DNA of 64,000 nucleotides from Hansfordia pulvinata (GCA_006538405.1 BJKQ01000002.1:1612001-1676000), one strand, 5' to 3'; numbered from the stretch's first letter, positions 47,322 to 60,800 are shown. Notes: a model not told the origin generated them from the letters alone. Program-made: numbers and translations.

Positions 47322-50098
47322 ATGACCGCCCGTATGGAGTTCACCGACCGCGGCAAGAAGGCTCTTGAGGATGCGATGGGCCTGGCAGAGCAGTATGCCC
47401 ACTCCCAGCTGCTGCCCATCCACCTCGCCGTCTCTCTCCTCGACCCGCCCCCGGACCAGTCCAAGGACCAGCAAAACGGCCCCCAGGGCGCCCACCAGAA
47501 CACCCTCTTCCGACAGGTCATCGAGCGCGCTCATGGCGACCCTCAGCTCGTCGACCGCGCCCTCAAAAAGGCCCTCGTGCGCCTGCCCAGCCAGGACCCC
47601 CCGCCGGAGAATGTGTCCATGGCCCCCACTTTCAACACCATCCTGAGGAAGGCCCAGGACCTGCAAAAGACGCAGAAAGACACCTACATTGCGGTCGACC
47701 ACCTGGTCACCGCCCTGGCCGAGGACACCACCGTTGCGGCCGCTCTTAAGGAGGGTAACATCCCCAAGCCCAAGCTGATCCAGGATGCCGTGCAGACGAT
47801 CCGCGGCACCAAGCGCGTCGACTCCAAGACCGCCGACACCGAAGAGGAGAATGAGAACCTGGCCAAGTTCACTATCGACATGACGGCCACTGCCCGCGAG
47901 GGTAAGATCGACCCCGTCATCGGCCGAGAAGAGGAGATCAGGCGCGTCGTCCGCATCCTGTCCCGGCGCACAAAGAACAACCCCGTCCTCATCGGTGAGC
48001 CCGGTGTCGGTAAAACCACCGTTGTCGAGGGCCTTGCTCAGCGCATCGTCAACGCCGACGTCCCCGACAACCTGGCTGCGTGCAAGCTGCTCTCGCTGGA
48101 CGTCGGCGCTCTGGTTGCCGGCAGCAAGTACCGTGGTGAATTCGAAGAGCGCATGAAGGGCGTTCTCAAGGAGATCACCGAATCCAAGGACATGATTGTC
48201 CTGTTTGTTGACGAGATCCACCTCCTCATGGGCGCTGGCGCTTCTGGTGAGGGCGGCATGGACGCCGCCAACCTGCTCAAGCCCATGTTGGCGCGCGGCC
48301 AGCTGCACTGCATCGGTGCTACCACTCTGGCCGAATACCGCAAGTACATTGAGAAGGATGCTGCCTTTGAGAGACGTTTCCAGCAGGTCATTGTCAAGGA
48401 GCCCACCATCACCGAGGCCATCTCCATCTTGCGTGGCCTCAAGGAGAAGTACGAAGTTCACCACGGTGTCACCATTGCCGACAGCGCCATCGTGGCGGCG
48501 GCAAACCTCGCCGGTAGATATCTGACATCCCGCCGCCTGCCCGACTCTGCGGTCGACTTGGTCGACGAGGCAGCCGCTGCCGTCAGAGTCGCTCGGGAGT
48601 CTCAACCAGAAATCATCGATTCTCTTGAACGCCGCTTGCGCCAGCTTAAAATTGAGATCCACGCTCTGTCCCGCGAGAAGGACGACGCCTCCAAGGCTCG
48701 TCTTGAGATGGCCAAGAAGGATGCCGAAAACGTTGAGGAAGACCTGCGACCGCTCCGCGAGAAGTACGAAAGTGAAAAGAAGCGCGGCAAAGACATCCAA
48801 GAAGCCAAGGTCAAGCTCGACCAACTCAAGGTCAAGATGGAGGACGCGGCCAGAATGGGAGACCATGCCCGAGCTGCCGATCTCCAGTACTACGCCATCC
48901 CCGAGCAAGAAGCGGCCATCAAGGAGCTTGAGAAGCAGAAAGCCGCTGCCGACGCCGCCCAACGCGCACATGACATTGGCGGTGCTATGGTCACGGATGT
49001 CGTCGGGCCGGATCAGATCAACGAGATTGTGGCGAGATGGACCGGAATCCCCGTCACGCGCCTCAAGACCTCCGAGAAGGAAAAGCTCATTCAGATGGAG
49101 AAGGCGCTCGGCAAGCTCGTCGTGGGTCAGTCGGAGGCTGTCAAGGCTGTCTCCAACGCGATCCGGCTGCAGCGATCGGGTCTCAGCAACCCCAACCAGC
49201 CCCGAGTTTCCTGTTCTGCGGTCCCTCGGGTACCGGAAAGACGCTTCTCACCAAGGCGCTTGCCGAATTCCTCTTTGACGACGCAAAGGCCATGATCCGC
49301 TTCGACATGTCCGAGTACCAAGAGCGGCACTCTCTCAGCCGCATGATCGGCGCACCCCCCGGCTACGTTGGCCACGACGCTGGTGGTCAGCTGACCGAAG
49401 CCCTCCGCCGCAAGCCGTTCTCCATCCTCCTGTTCGACGAGGTGGAGAAGGCGGCCAAGGAGATCTTGACTGTACTCCTGCAGCTGATGGACGACGGCCG
49501 CATCACCGATGGACAAGGACGTGTGGTCGACGCCAAGAACTGCATCGTGGTCATGACCTCGAACTTGGGCGCTGAGTACCTGGCTCGTCCTGCCGGCCGT
49601 GACGGCAAGATTGACGAGTCGACCAGGGAGCTGGTCATGAATGCGCTGCGCAACTACTTCCTGCCCGAGTTCCTCAACCGCATCAACTCGACCGTCATCT
49701 TCAACCGTCTCACCAGGAAAGAGATTCGCAACATTGTCGACATTCGCCTCCAGGAGATCCAGAGGCGCTTGGCGGACAACGATCGCAACGTGTACATCAA
49801 AGTGACGGAGGACGCCAAGGACTACTTGGGCAATGCGGGCTACTCGCCCGCGTACGGCGCGCGTCCTCTGCAGCGCCTGATTGAGAAGGAGGTCCTGAAC
49901 CGCTTGGCTGTTCTCATCCTGCGCGGCGCGGTTAAAGATGGCGAAGAGGCCCGAGTTGTCCTCGTCAACAACAAGATCCAGGTGCTCGCCAACCACGCCG
50001 ACGCAGACTCTAGCGAAGAAATGCTTGTCGACGAGGACGATGCAGTGGAGGATATCGCGCCTGACGAGGACAGCATGGATGAGGACATTTACGATTAA
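47322..50098 (+). CDS. hsp104: Hsp104/ClpB-type disaggregase (one apparent frameshift)
   Basis: Predicted 925-residue AAA+ chaperone that pulls apart protein aggregates with Hsp70; Neurospora calls the orthologue Hsp98. Visible parts are the Clp N-domain ([15 protein letters not shown]), the first AAA module with Walker [10 protein letters not shown] at residues 225-233 and Walker B LFVDEIH, the coiled middle domain (about 410-530, Glu/Lys-rich heptads), a second AAA module with Walker A GPSGTGKT near 634-641 and Walker B LLFDEVE, and an acidic tail ending SMDEDIYD like cytosolic fungal Hsp104. The gene appears intronless. The frame shifts at the CCCC run 49200-49203, between NPNQP and SFLFCGPSG. 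One more C restores NPNQPPSFLFCG, so error is more likely than loss of this gene. Confidence 0.96.
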
Positions 50099-50831
50099 GA
50101 GAGGAAGAGAGAGAGTAGGACTGCCGGCAAATCACGAGTTACGAATCACGAACGAACTTATGCATGTTAATTGTAATGCGCGCCAATTGGCGCAACACGA
50201 TGGAGTTACGGGCAAAATGGCACGCAGGAGGTACTTTCAGAAGAAGAAGAGTCGAGGCTCTGCAATATGTAGCTGAATTGACCCATTTACATAAACCCCT
50301 TGAGTTCTTGATGCGGTGTTTGAATATCCTGTGATATGCATTATGAGACGGTGCCTGCCTGTGCCTGTATTTCATCAGTGGCAGACCGCGTAAGACCACT
50401 CTTGCACGCAACACAGCAGGGAAGCAGTTCGAGCCGATCTGCCAAAGCCTATGACTCGATGACGATCGACAGACACTCGCTGTTCCCAAAGCCAAATGAC
50501 GCCGGGAAAGGCGTTGGCGCGCGCGCGTTAGCCAGATGCACTCCACTACGTCATAGACTAGAGTGAGACGGGCGCAGAAACACGCCACGGCGACTGGGTA
50601 ATGAGTAGGTAACAGGTAATTCACTTTCAATAGTGCTGGGTACGTGGTTCTTCTAAAGAGGGCACGTTTGTCCGTGATATTCGCATTCCAGAAGAGCCCC
50701 CTTTGCCACCGCGACCTTATCTTTCCAACACACTCACAAACATACACGCACATCAACGCGCAGCAGCATCGTATAGGGGCGGGGGAAAACAGCGAAACGG
50801 AAGCGAGACACCGCGTGAGAGTCACCGATCC
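50099..50831. other. Intergenic region between HSP104 and the photolyase gene
   Basis: These 733 bases hold the HSP104 3' flank, which starts with a GAGA-rich patch, and the photolyase promoter. No gene or clear regulatory motif is recognised. Confidence 0.5.
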
Positions 50832-51314
50832 ATGACGGCAGCCCTGAGATTACTTGTGTTGCCACCAGCCCGAGCCGCACTGCACCGCCACCATCACTGC
50901 CGCCCGCTGAGAGCACTGCTGCACGTGTCGCCCCTCGCGCCGCCGGCTTGCACCGCGACGACGAAAGCGAGAAACGCCTCGACGAGAAGCAACGCGGCCC
51001 AGCTAGCGAAAGGGAAAGACGGAGGAGGATCGACATCGGCGAAGAACAACCACAACAAGGCGTCGGCATCACCGACGACTAGGAAAACACGCAGCAGCAG
51101 CAGCAGCAACAAAGGCACAGCCATGACAGAAGGCGATAAGAAGCGGCACGAGCGCTCGCAGTCGTCCGAGGACGTCCTGCGGCACCCGTCGACCAAGCGG
51201 GCCAAGGAGATCGACTCGGCGGACAACCCCTACGCGAAGCTCAAGGCCATCATCGACCCCTCGTCCGCGGCGGAAGAGGAAGGCGGGCAGGGAGAGAGCA
51301 GTACCGCCGCCGCC

Positions 51315-51349
<35 letters not shown>

Positions 51350-53122
51350 CCCTGACGGCAGGGAACCGCGCAACGTCCTGCACTGGTTCCGGGCCAAGGA
51401 CCTGCGGGCCGAGGACAACCGGGCCCTCCTGGCGGCCTCGGCCAAGGCGCGCGAGGGGCCCAAGGGTACGGGCAAGGGCAGCAAGGGCAAAGGTGGTGGT
51501 GGGGGAGGACACCTGCTCACGTGCTTCGTCTTCTCGCCGCGGGAGCTCGAGTGGCACGGGGCCAGCCCGGCGCGCGCCGACTTTGTGCTCGAGACGCTGC
51601 GCCTGCTGCGTGAGCAGCTGGCCGGGCTGAACATACCGCTCGCGATCCTGACTGCCGAGGAGGATGGGGCGGAGGCGGGGGTGGCAAGAAGAAGCTGAGG
51701 GACCCGGGCGACAAGAAGGCCGAGGCGGTGCTCGGGTTCGCGCGCCGGCACGGCGTCAGCCACATCTACGCCAACATCGAGTACGAGGTGGACGAGCTCA
51801 GGAGGGACCTCGAGGTTTACAAGCGGCTGGGGGCTGGCGGCGGGGGTGATAGAGGGGAGGCGAAAAAGAAGAAGAAGAAGGAGGAGGAGGAGGAGGAGGA
51901 AGAGACGGAGGATGGGAACGACAACGACAACGACAACGACATCCGCTTCGTCCTGCACCACGACCAGACCATCGTCGAGCCGGGCGCGCTGCGGACCGGC
52001 TCCGGCGGGCCCATGAAGGTCTTCACGCCGTACCACCGCGCCTGGCTGGGCGAGGTGGCCGACGACCCGGCGCTGATCGAGGTCGCGGGCGGGCTGCCCG
52101 AGGCCAACGACGAGGAGTCGGTCCGGGAGCTCCTGGACGGCAAGCAGCAGCAGGTCGACCTGGCCAGCCTGCTGCCCGAGTCGAAGCGGTTCCCGTCGGA
52201 CGAGGAGCGCGAGCGGGTCCGGGGCCTCTGGCCCGCGGGCCACGCCGCGGCGGCCGACCGCCTGCGCGGCTTCCTCGCCGACAAGATCGCCGCGTACGCC
52301 GAGGACCGGTCGAACCCGGCGGCCGACGTGTCGAGCCGGCTGTCCCCTTACTTCGCGGCGGGCGTGCTCTCGGTGCGCGAGACGTTCAGCGCGCTGCGGG
52401 AGCTGGGCGAGAAGGAAGGAGGCGGCGGCAAGGGCGGCAAGGGGGCCAACAACAACGCGGCCGACTTCTCGGCGGAGGGGTGCCCCGCGGGCGCCGGGGC
52501 GGCGGCGTGGGCGCGCGAGCTCGTGTTCCGCGAGTTCTACCGGCACACGATGGTCGGGGCGCCGCACGCGGGGATGAACCTGCCGCAGAACCTCAAGTTC
52601 GCGTTCGTGGAGTGGGAGGATAGTAGTAGTAGTGGCAGCGACAGGGAGGCGGCGGAGGAAGGGTGGCGGCGGTGGTGCGAGGGCACGACGGGGGCGCCCT
52701 TTGTCGACGCGGGGATGCGGCAGCTGCGCGCCGAGGCGTGGATGCACAACCGGCTGCGGATGAACACGAGCAGCTACCTGCGGGCCAACTTGCTGGTCGA
52801 CTACCGGCGCGGGGAGCGCTTCTTCGCCGAGACGCTCATCGACTGGGACCTGTGCAACAACACCAACGGCTGGGAGCCCAGCTACACCGTCTTCAACCCC
52901 GTCTCCCAGGCCGAGCGCAACGACCCGGACGGCGAGTACATCCGCCGCTGGGTGCCCGAGCTGCGCGGCGTCGAGGGCAAGGCCGTCTTCGATCCTTACC
53001 ACCGCCTGCCCCGCGACCAGTTCGACAAGCTGGGCTACCCGGCCCCCGTGGTCGACTTCCAGGAGACAAAGCAGCGGTGCATCGACCGCTACAAGGCGGG
53101 CCTGGCCAGCGCCGACCCCTGA
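50832..53122 (+). CDS. phr: CPD photolyase, class I (one apparent frameshift)
   Basis: Predicted blue-light-driven flavoprotein that splits cyclobutane pyrimidine dimers. About 763 residues from the ATG at 50832. The first 60 or so residues are Arg/Ala/His-rich without acids, a likely mitochondrial presequence. A second in-frame ATG at 51123 (MTEGDKKRHERSQ) would give a shorter, probably nuclear form. Poly-Ala from a CAG/GCA repeat (51310-51350) precedes the antenna domain (NVLHWFRAKDLRAEDNRALL). The FAD-binding domain shows SRLSPYFAAGVLSVRET, WARELVFREFYRH, APFVDAGMRQLRAEAWMHNR and LCNNTNGWEPSYTVFNP. The frame shifts at the GGGGG run 51677-51681. One more G restores AEAGGGKKKLRDPGDKKAE. No intron is needed. 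The neighbour on the right is convergent. Confidence 0.95.
51308..51352 (+). repeat. Coding (GCA)n repeat (poly-Ala)
   Basis: About 14 alanine codons, mostly GCA, near residues 160-175 of the photolyase. It lies before the conserved core, so length variation is probably tolerated. Confidence 0.9.
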
Positions 53123-53677
53123 CGTGGCCGTCTTGGCTGCGGGCCCATCAGTCAGGCGATATCGACGGCATCGACGGTAATAGACATGTGCGCCGACCAG
53201 TGAGTGCGTGGGAAGAATCAGTCTCGGTCGAGGACCACAATACAAGTCTGAATCGAATATAACTCAGTTCTTCAGATACCCTGAGAAGATATGCGTCTAT
53301 CTGTTTGTCTCTAGAGACTAGCAGACAACCCGGCAAGAAAGAACGTGGGGTAAAAGAACACCCAAAAATTCCATCCCAATTTGCCCTTCCCCCATCATCA
53401 TCTCTACCTGTACCACGAAGATTCGTAAAGCTCGATGCCGTGTATGCACAAAATAGAAATTCTAGTCGGCCACTCTCACCCCTGTCGCGGACTTGGCCAC
53501 GCGTAGGGCTGATGATAAAGTCGGTCTGTCCTACCCATTGAAGCGGGGAGGGAAGAATCAAGATTTTTGTCGAGGGAGAGAGCCTGGACGCGTCTTTCGG
53601 ACACATCTCGGCTCTCCCCCCACTCGACAAGAGTACTGGGGGACCACATCGCCGCTGCGTTTCTCGGCGGGATGGAT
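53123..53677. other. Intergenic region between convergent genes
   Basis: These 555 bases lie between the photolyase stop and the stop of the next gene on the minus strand. They are A/T-richer than their surroundings, as expected of facing 3' untranslated regions. Nothing else is seen. Confidence 0.5.
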
Positions 53678-54857
53678 CTAGCCCAGATAATTGGCGCGAT
53701 GCGCTGTAAAAATAAAAGCCCTCACGTGTCAGTCTATTACTCTCACAGGGTCTGCATTGTAAAGAGCGATTTTCGCGGGACTCACCACCGGGTATCAACG
53801 CCGATGCGTACAGCATCGCCGTGAAGGGTCTGATCGTCTCCATGGTTTGCTGGCTGATGCTCTCCCAACCCTGCTCCATGAGCCAGCCCTCCCAAAACTC
53901 ATCGACGCCCCAGCAGCGCAGACCCGTGATGGTCGAGAAGATCCATGGCGTCATCGGCTTGTTGGGGACGGCGAGGAACCCGCGAGCCACCTCGATTGTC
54001 TGCATCATCGACTCCTGCGAGAAGGTCGACTCTCGGTCCAGGGCGCAGGCCCAGAGGCTCATGGCGACATAGATGGGGTCCTGACGCATGTGGGCTGCCG
54101 CCCGGATGCGGTTGGTGATGGCCGACATGGTCATGATGCGCTCGCACTGCGCAATCTCGGGGGACAGGTCCGCAGCAGTCTCGGCGGGCTGCTGCCCCAG
54201 CTTGACCTGCGCCGACTTGGCCGTCCCAAATACAACGTAGCCGCACAGCGCGTCGATCCTCTCCTTGCTCTTCTCATAGAACGGGGTGCCGTTGTACAGG
54301 ATGTACCACAGGAGGCGCTCTTCGCCCACGTCGCCGCGTACGACAAAGTTTGCCAGGGTTGCCCGCATCACCTCGATGGCCTGGTCGTTGTAGATGGACT
54401 TGCCCGTGGCTAGCGCCAGCCGGTTGAGGGCGTACGCCCACACGGCTGTGTTCTGGAACGACTGGCCGTCCTGGGCTTCATCCAGCTCGCCGACGCGCAG
54501 CCCGCCGCTGACCGGGTGCTCGTCGGTAGCGCCGGGCAGGCGGTGCAGGCCGTCACGGGTGCGCCCGAGCTGCTCATGGACAGCCCGAACCAGGCGTTCG
54601 GCCAGCTCGAGGTAGAATTGCGCGCCAGACTCGCGGGATATCGTGATAAAGTTGAGGACACCCAGACAATCCGTCAGCAGGTAGCGGCCGCCAAAGGCCA
54701 TGGCCAGCGGCGGCGGCTCCCACGACGGGATAGTCTCTAATGTGATGGCGTCAAAGGGCCCGTAAACCGAGTTGAGGGCATCGCGAAAACACCGCAGCTT
54801 CTGCTGCTGTTGCAGCTCCTCCGGGGATGACCCCGCCGGTATCTGTGAGGCAGCCAT
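53678..54857 (-). CDS. Conserved protein of unknown function
   Basis: Two exons on the minus strand (54857-53786 and 53703-53678) encode 365 residues. The intron 53785-53704 (gtgagt..acag) joins ALIPGG to AHRANYLG and a stop. Without splicing the frame runs on into an unlikely tail. The protein has no signal peptide and no membrane segment. It looks mainly helical with repeated aromatic/Leu/Ala blocks (FQNTAVWAYALNRLALATGK, MTMSAITNRIRAAAHMRQD, AMSLWACALDRESTFSQES), and Gly-Trp-rich turns (TGLRCWGVDEFWEGWLMEQG). That pattern is reminiscent of an alpha/alpha-toroid (six-hairpin glycosidase-like) fold, but no catalytic motif is identifiable, so this is only a suggestion. It converges on the photolyase gene. 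Confidence 0.75.
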
Positions 54858-57800
54858 GGGCGGTGCCGTCTCGGCTACTCGAGTCGGATATGGTAGCTGC
54901 TTGCCACGTCTGCTCCCAAAACAGATCAGGAGCTCAGACGTTAATGGCGGTGCTTCCGGGCCACGAGGCCGAAGCTGCGGGCGTGCGAATTCTCGGCGCG
55001 ACGGGCGTCAAGTTGGTGTAAGTGCCGCTGAGCAGGGGACGCTGGGAGGCTGGACAGTTCGGCTCAACCTGAGAATGACACGACTTCCGAATGGAGACAA
55101 CTGTCAGCGGTGATGCTTCATGAATGGTAAATGGCTGCCAGGGGACGGGGACATGGCGAGTGCCTACCCATCTCTCCCAGGTCTTTCCAAGTCGTACAGC
55201 TGGTACCCGAAATACTGCTTGAGGTGGCGTGCTGGGGACAGCGACACCGATAGTCCGTCTTTTTTTCAGCAGACTGCGGCCAACAGCGGCAGTTTGCCCA
55301 ACGACTTGGCGCCTTGTCCCTGGCTCGTTGTTGGCGAGGCCTGTGTACCAAGTCCGAGTGCGACCTGGGCGCCACGATCTGAGAGGAGCTCAAGATCTGT
55401 TGGTTGTGTCACTGTCTCCAGGCACCAGACCATCGATGTTTACTAAAGGCCAAGGTAGCGGCTATTATTGGAGCGGGCAGTGAGCAGGCTTCTGCCATGT
55501 CTCGGGCCAAAGTAGGGCTGCAACTCGGGCAGTCCTGATTCTGCCGCGTTTGGTACATATCCAATCTTGAGGAACATGCCGGATGGCCCTGGCTGCTTAC
55601 CCTAGCACGCCTGAGCTACCGAGCTCGTCTTTCGCCTCGCAGCAAGTGGCGTCTGCGAGCTCGCAGGCGTCGGTATCGAGACGAGAGCGAAGACGGAGAG
55701 CCAGCGACGAGAGCCCGACCCGACAGCCGGGCGTGCCAAGGGACTGGGTGGTCGTGGTGGTGCTAGAAAGGCTCGTTTGGGTCTATCCGTAGGTACGTGC
55801 GTCTGCGTACGAGTATACGCCAGTCCCGCGCCAGCGCCGGGGCGCGGGTCCTGCAGATTAATGCGCTTATACACTATGTACGAGTAGGTAGTCAGTCTGT
55901 GCTGCGTGTGAAGGGGAAAAAAAAAACCCCCCGGGAGCGTATCCGCGGCGCTGTGGCACGTCACGGTGGGGGAGAGAAAAGACGGAGATGGGTCCAGAGA
56001 CGAGACCAGACGCGACAAGTGACAAAGATGGAGGGGTAAGTGGCGAGACGAGGGCAGCAAGGCTGTCCACTCAGATGCATATCTTGCCATGTAGTCAAGT
56101 CGCCGTTCCTGGCAACGAGTACCTACCTCTCGGGCGGGCATGATGGGGTGCCAGGTATCGCGAGAGTACTCGCATCGTACGAGTACCTACTCAAGGGCGG
56201 GATCCGCCGAGTAGCGGAGCATGGGCGCCGCGGTGGTGGGCGGTGCTAGGGAGTGCAGCGGCAGCGGTTCGCATGAGCCGGCTGAGGGCCGTGGGATGGC
56301 CGGCCTGATCCCCCCATCAGAATCAGAAGCCTGGGCTAGGGCCAGTGACGGGGGCCCAGCAAGTGGTCGGGCAGGGACTCGGGCGGCGACTCAGGGCAGA
56401 GCGGCCAGCAGGGGGTGGGGGTGGCAGCGACGCGGGGTGGCCTGGCCTGGTGACATGGGGAACGGTGGGCGGTCGGTCGGTCGGTCGGTGACGGTGACGG
56501 TGACAGAGAGCAGAGGGTGTGGTGATGTTAATGGTGGTGGTCGTGGTGGTGGTCGTGGTCGGGTGGTTGTCGCAGCTGATGGGCCCACTGACAGCACCTG
56601 GCCTCGCCAGTATTCGCCCATCCTTCCATCGGTGCAGCCCTCCAGGCTGTCAGTCTGTCAGTCCACGACGGCGCCCTTACCCTTGAGCGGAAGGAGGCAC
56701 TTACCGTCCGAGTGCCTATCGCGGGGGGTTAAACGAGCCCCGGTGGAGGCTTCCACCATTTTAGGTGCACAAGTACATACGAGTAGAATGTAGCGGCGGA
56801 AGGAGGGGGAGGCACGGATTCCAAGGCCCACGGGGGAGCCCAGCTGTGGGCGGCGCAGCAGGGGAGCACGGGAGCACTGGAAGCAAAAAGCGACAGCAGT
56901 GCGGTGGTGGGGCTCTCGGGGCCACGGCGGACAGTGAGCCCCGCCGCGCCCCGCCCTCATGTGGTTGGCATGGTTCAGCACATCGACTTTCTACGGTGGT
57001 GAGCAGACTCTCGCGGTGGTAGAATGGCGGACAAAGCCCATGCAGCCGTGTCGCCGCTTCCCTGCCAGGACCCACCCTAACGCGCCGATGCACGTAATGG
57101 GCCCCGGGCTGTCGTCCCTGCCCCTTTTCCGCGGGCCCTGCTTGCCGTCCTTGCCTTCCCACGCTTTCCTTCCGTTCGACGATCCGGGTGCAGGCGCAGG
57201 TGCAGTTGCGGGTGCAGGTGCAACCCGTGTCGTGTCTGCCTTGCTCTCATCCGCCGCCACTCCCCATTCCAATCCTAATGCCAATGCCACTGCCACTGCC
57301 ACTGCCCGCTCCTGCCCTAGCGACGCGGCCGCTCACCAGCCGCAGGGGCCCCACCCGATCGGGAAGAGGCTTCCCGAGGCCATCGTCGTCGTCCCTCAAC
57401 TCAACTTCCCCGGCGCGCTAAGTTACCTGGCAGCCTCCATTTGAGTGCCCACATCGGGTACATCAAATGTACCCATATACCTCTCATTCGGACCTTGAAG
57501 CCCACACGTGCGCAACATGATCATGTGGTGGAAGCATTCCGCCGTTGCATCGCCGCCTCACCAACCCGTCATCGCCAACATCCTCATCGATGATCATCGA
57601 CACGCATTCGCAGGGTCCAGAGACGCAACCCCTTGTCTGCCCACCTTGGAGAGTCCAGGCGCCTCCCACAAACACACCATGGCGCAAGCCAGCACCGCAC
57701 GACTAAGAATCAACTCGATATGAGCTGGACTCGTGCAAGTCGCCGACCCGGCAGGGGCCTGCGCCGGGGTGGCGTGCTTGTAGCCCCATCCATGCCTGTG

Positions 57801-60800
57801 CGCTGGGCTCGGCTGGGCTGCCTTTGAGTACTTGTACGAGTACCAACACCGGTGCCACGACAGCGGCCCCATGGCGTCGTCGCTTTCCCTTGCTCATCCA
57901 CTGCATGCCCAATACGCGTACCGTAGGTAGCCATTCGACTCATCAACATCATCATCATCATCGGGCTTCTCGCCTGCGGCATGACAAGGACCCGCTCTTC
58001 TTTCGCCCAACAAGTCAGTCTACATCACCAGCCCGGGATGCTCGCAACCCGAGGAGCACGGTAGGCACGCGCATGTGACACTGTCCTTCTATCCTTGATC
58101 GATGCGAGCTTGCTTCCCACAGCGACAACGTTACCTCTCCAAGACCAAGTCAATGCATCGCTGACCGAGTGCGAATGCTGAACCCAGGTCGACGTGGACA
58201 TGCGTACCTCTTCCTTACGTGGGAACGTGGCACATGCACCCACGCCGGATGATAGACACGACCCAGGTGCTGGGTTCACACTCATGTGAGGTCCTTTCCT
58301 CGAGATGCCTACCAGTTGGCTGGCTCACACCACCATCATCCACCCGAGCGCAGGTACCGCGAGCACGAGTACAGGACTACGAGTATTCCCGGAGCGACAT
58401 CCTGAGCATCTTCGGACCATCTGGAACCTGACCCGATCGTCGGTCGACGCCCTTGACGAGCGCGCCTCGACACTGCACAGACGTGGCAGGAGGCAAAGGC
58501 CCAAGTACATTTCATCCGAGTACACGCTGCCCATTGTCGCACGGCAAGTCCTTGAAAGGAAACCCGTTTCTTGGCATTTTCGAGGCGCAACCTTAATCGA
58601 GGACTTTGCAGCCCTCTGCCGCACAGAACGGTCCCATGAAATCTTGCAGATTGGCGGCGGGCAGGCCGACGCTATCGAAGGCATCTCGGACGATGACTGG
58701 TAGTGGCGCACTGCACTTATGCCCTTACCTTATGCTTTTGACCCCTGCCTTGACTGCCTGAGGTACCTAACAAGGTACGTAGCTGGGGCCGACCGCCTCT
58801 GACCTCTCCGCTACCTGGCGCTTAATCTGAGCGCCACCAGTCGCATATCTTGTCACCTAAGCGCGGGCCAAATTGTGCCGACCGGCGGGTACGATTTCTA
58901 ACTTGATAGCTCTTCCACCGCGGGCAGCGCCGTCATTGGATCTGGAGCACAGCCACGTTAGTCCCGTCTGTCAACAATTCGACAGAAACTCGACACGCCA
59001 CACGGCCATTCGCGAGCGAGAATGGCGTAGTGGGGCTTCGAGACTGTCATATTCTGGCCCTCCATACTCCAAGCCCGCATCGTGCTGCCCACAGCTACGA
59101 GTACATTGGCGTCTCCGGCTTCCACGAGCATTGGTCAAAGGATGGATTGGCGTACTGAGCCGGCAGTTGACGGGTCAAGGTGAGGTGCCGAAATCACCTG
59201 ATTGCCCCGGCAGGCAGGCGGTAGCTCGGGGAACTAAGCCAGTCCCGGTCTGCCTCGCACCATAACCAAACATCGCTGGGGTCGCGGTACGCGTATCGGT
59301 CGTCGTGAGGGGCGGGCCAGCAGGGAAAGAGGAGGCGAGACTCGGCCATTAATGAATTTCCCTATGCTCGCTGTCGGTGGGTCAAAATCGGGCAGCAACC
59401 CGAGGCAGTATCCAGCAGCGGGAGCCATTCTGCTGCGCAAGTTGCTACCGGAGCGGGAGCACAAGCACACCCAGACGAACAAACACTCACGTTTGATTTG
59501 TAAGCTCCAAAACTGACGATTGATCACGTGTCTTCACCGAGTGGCAGGGAATTTGAGCACTGGTTGCCCTTGTCGCTGTACGAAATCCAACTGTACCATC
59601 AGGCGATTAGGGGTCCACGGGTTGCAAGGATTGGCAATGGCCCCTCCCTCTGACAGCCTCCAACGGCGTTATAGGAAGAGACCCTGGCGTGCCTGGTAAG
59701 TCTCTACGGCCAATGAAGAAGTTGAACGACAGGCCGTGACCCACACTGTGGATGCCAATGTTCGCGTTGTGACGAGAAGCCGCGTGAATTCCAGCCAACA
59801 GAGCAGAGGGGAATAAAAGCAAGCAACGAAGTGCCAAGTCTATGCGCGCGCAAGAGCTGCATGGAAGAAAAATTAAGAAAGGGAGCCATTGATGCCGTCA
59901 GGTTACTGGCCACAACAAACTCGTACAGAGGCGCCATCGGCAACATCCGAGCCAGCCATTCGTCGCGGACATGGAGCGTCGCCGCCACATGTCGCGTTGT
60001 CACGTCCGCTTTCTCGTACTCGCACTTAGGCATGCATTTTCCTATCCCGGCATAGCGCAGAAACAATGGGCTGCTAGCATGAGATGTCAAGATCACTAAT
60101 CACAAGACACAGCGGGACAGCCTCGGCCACCTTGACTACGTTTGTCATTGATGGGAACGCCAACGCCCAGTCGTGCCAGTGTCTCGGAATCGGAATCAGT
60201 TATGAGTATAAAGAGCCCCAGAATCGTACGTATGATACATAGATAGCGACAGCCTTGTAGCCCAGAAGCAAGACCGATCCCGCACCGGCCCTGCCGCGCA
60301 TGGAGCCCCCCCAAGCCCCCCCAAAGCCCCTGACTGCCCCTGATTGCCCCCCCCTTATGGGGGTAATTTCTTCGTCACACATGCCCGCGGGTTCATTGCT
60401 TCCTGGCGGTAGATGTACCCGGGCGGGGAAGTTGATTTCCCCCATTCTGTTTGTGGATGTTGGGTACCCACAGAACTGCAGCCATTTTGACGAGGGGGGG
60501 TCAGTGAGTCGAGAACAACAACGGCGATTGCGTTGGAAGGGGTACCCCTACTCTTACTCCTGAGCGTCCGGGCTTGTTGAATGCACGAGGCGGAAGCTGA
60601 GGCGGAATTCTGAAGAGGAAGAAGGCTATGTAGTGATCAGCCTGCTCAGGGCGTTTATTAGAGTCCTGACGGGCTTAGCGCCGCCAATGCGACGACGCAT
60701 AAAGCATCGCGGGATAGAGGCTTCGCAGGCAAGCCACCACGTTTGCGTGGGTCGGGGCACAGTCTCACCACCGGATGCCAGGGGCCATGCAGCCGTGCTT

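Noticed and set aside
47271..48971. 566-codon open frame on the minus strand
   Set aside because: It is the antisense shadow of HSP104, caused by strong codon bias in the real gene.
51230..53245. 671-codon open frame on the minus strand
   Set aside because: It is the antisense shadow of the photolyase gene; its content is Arg/Val/Leu-rich and without family motifs.
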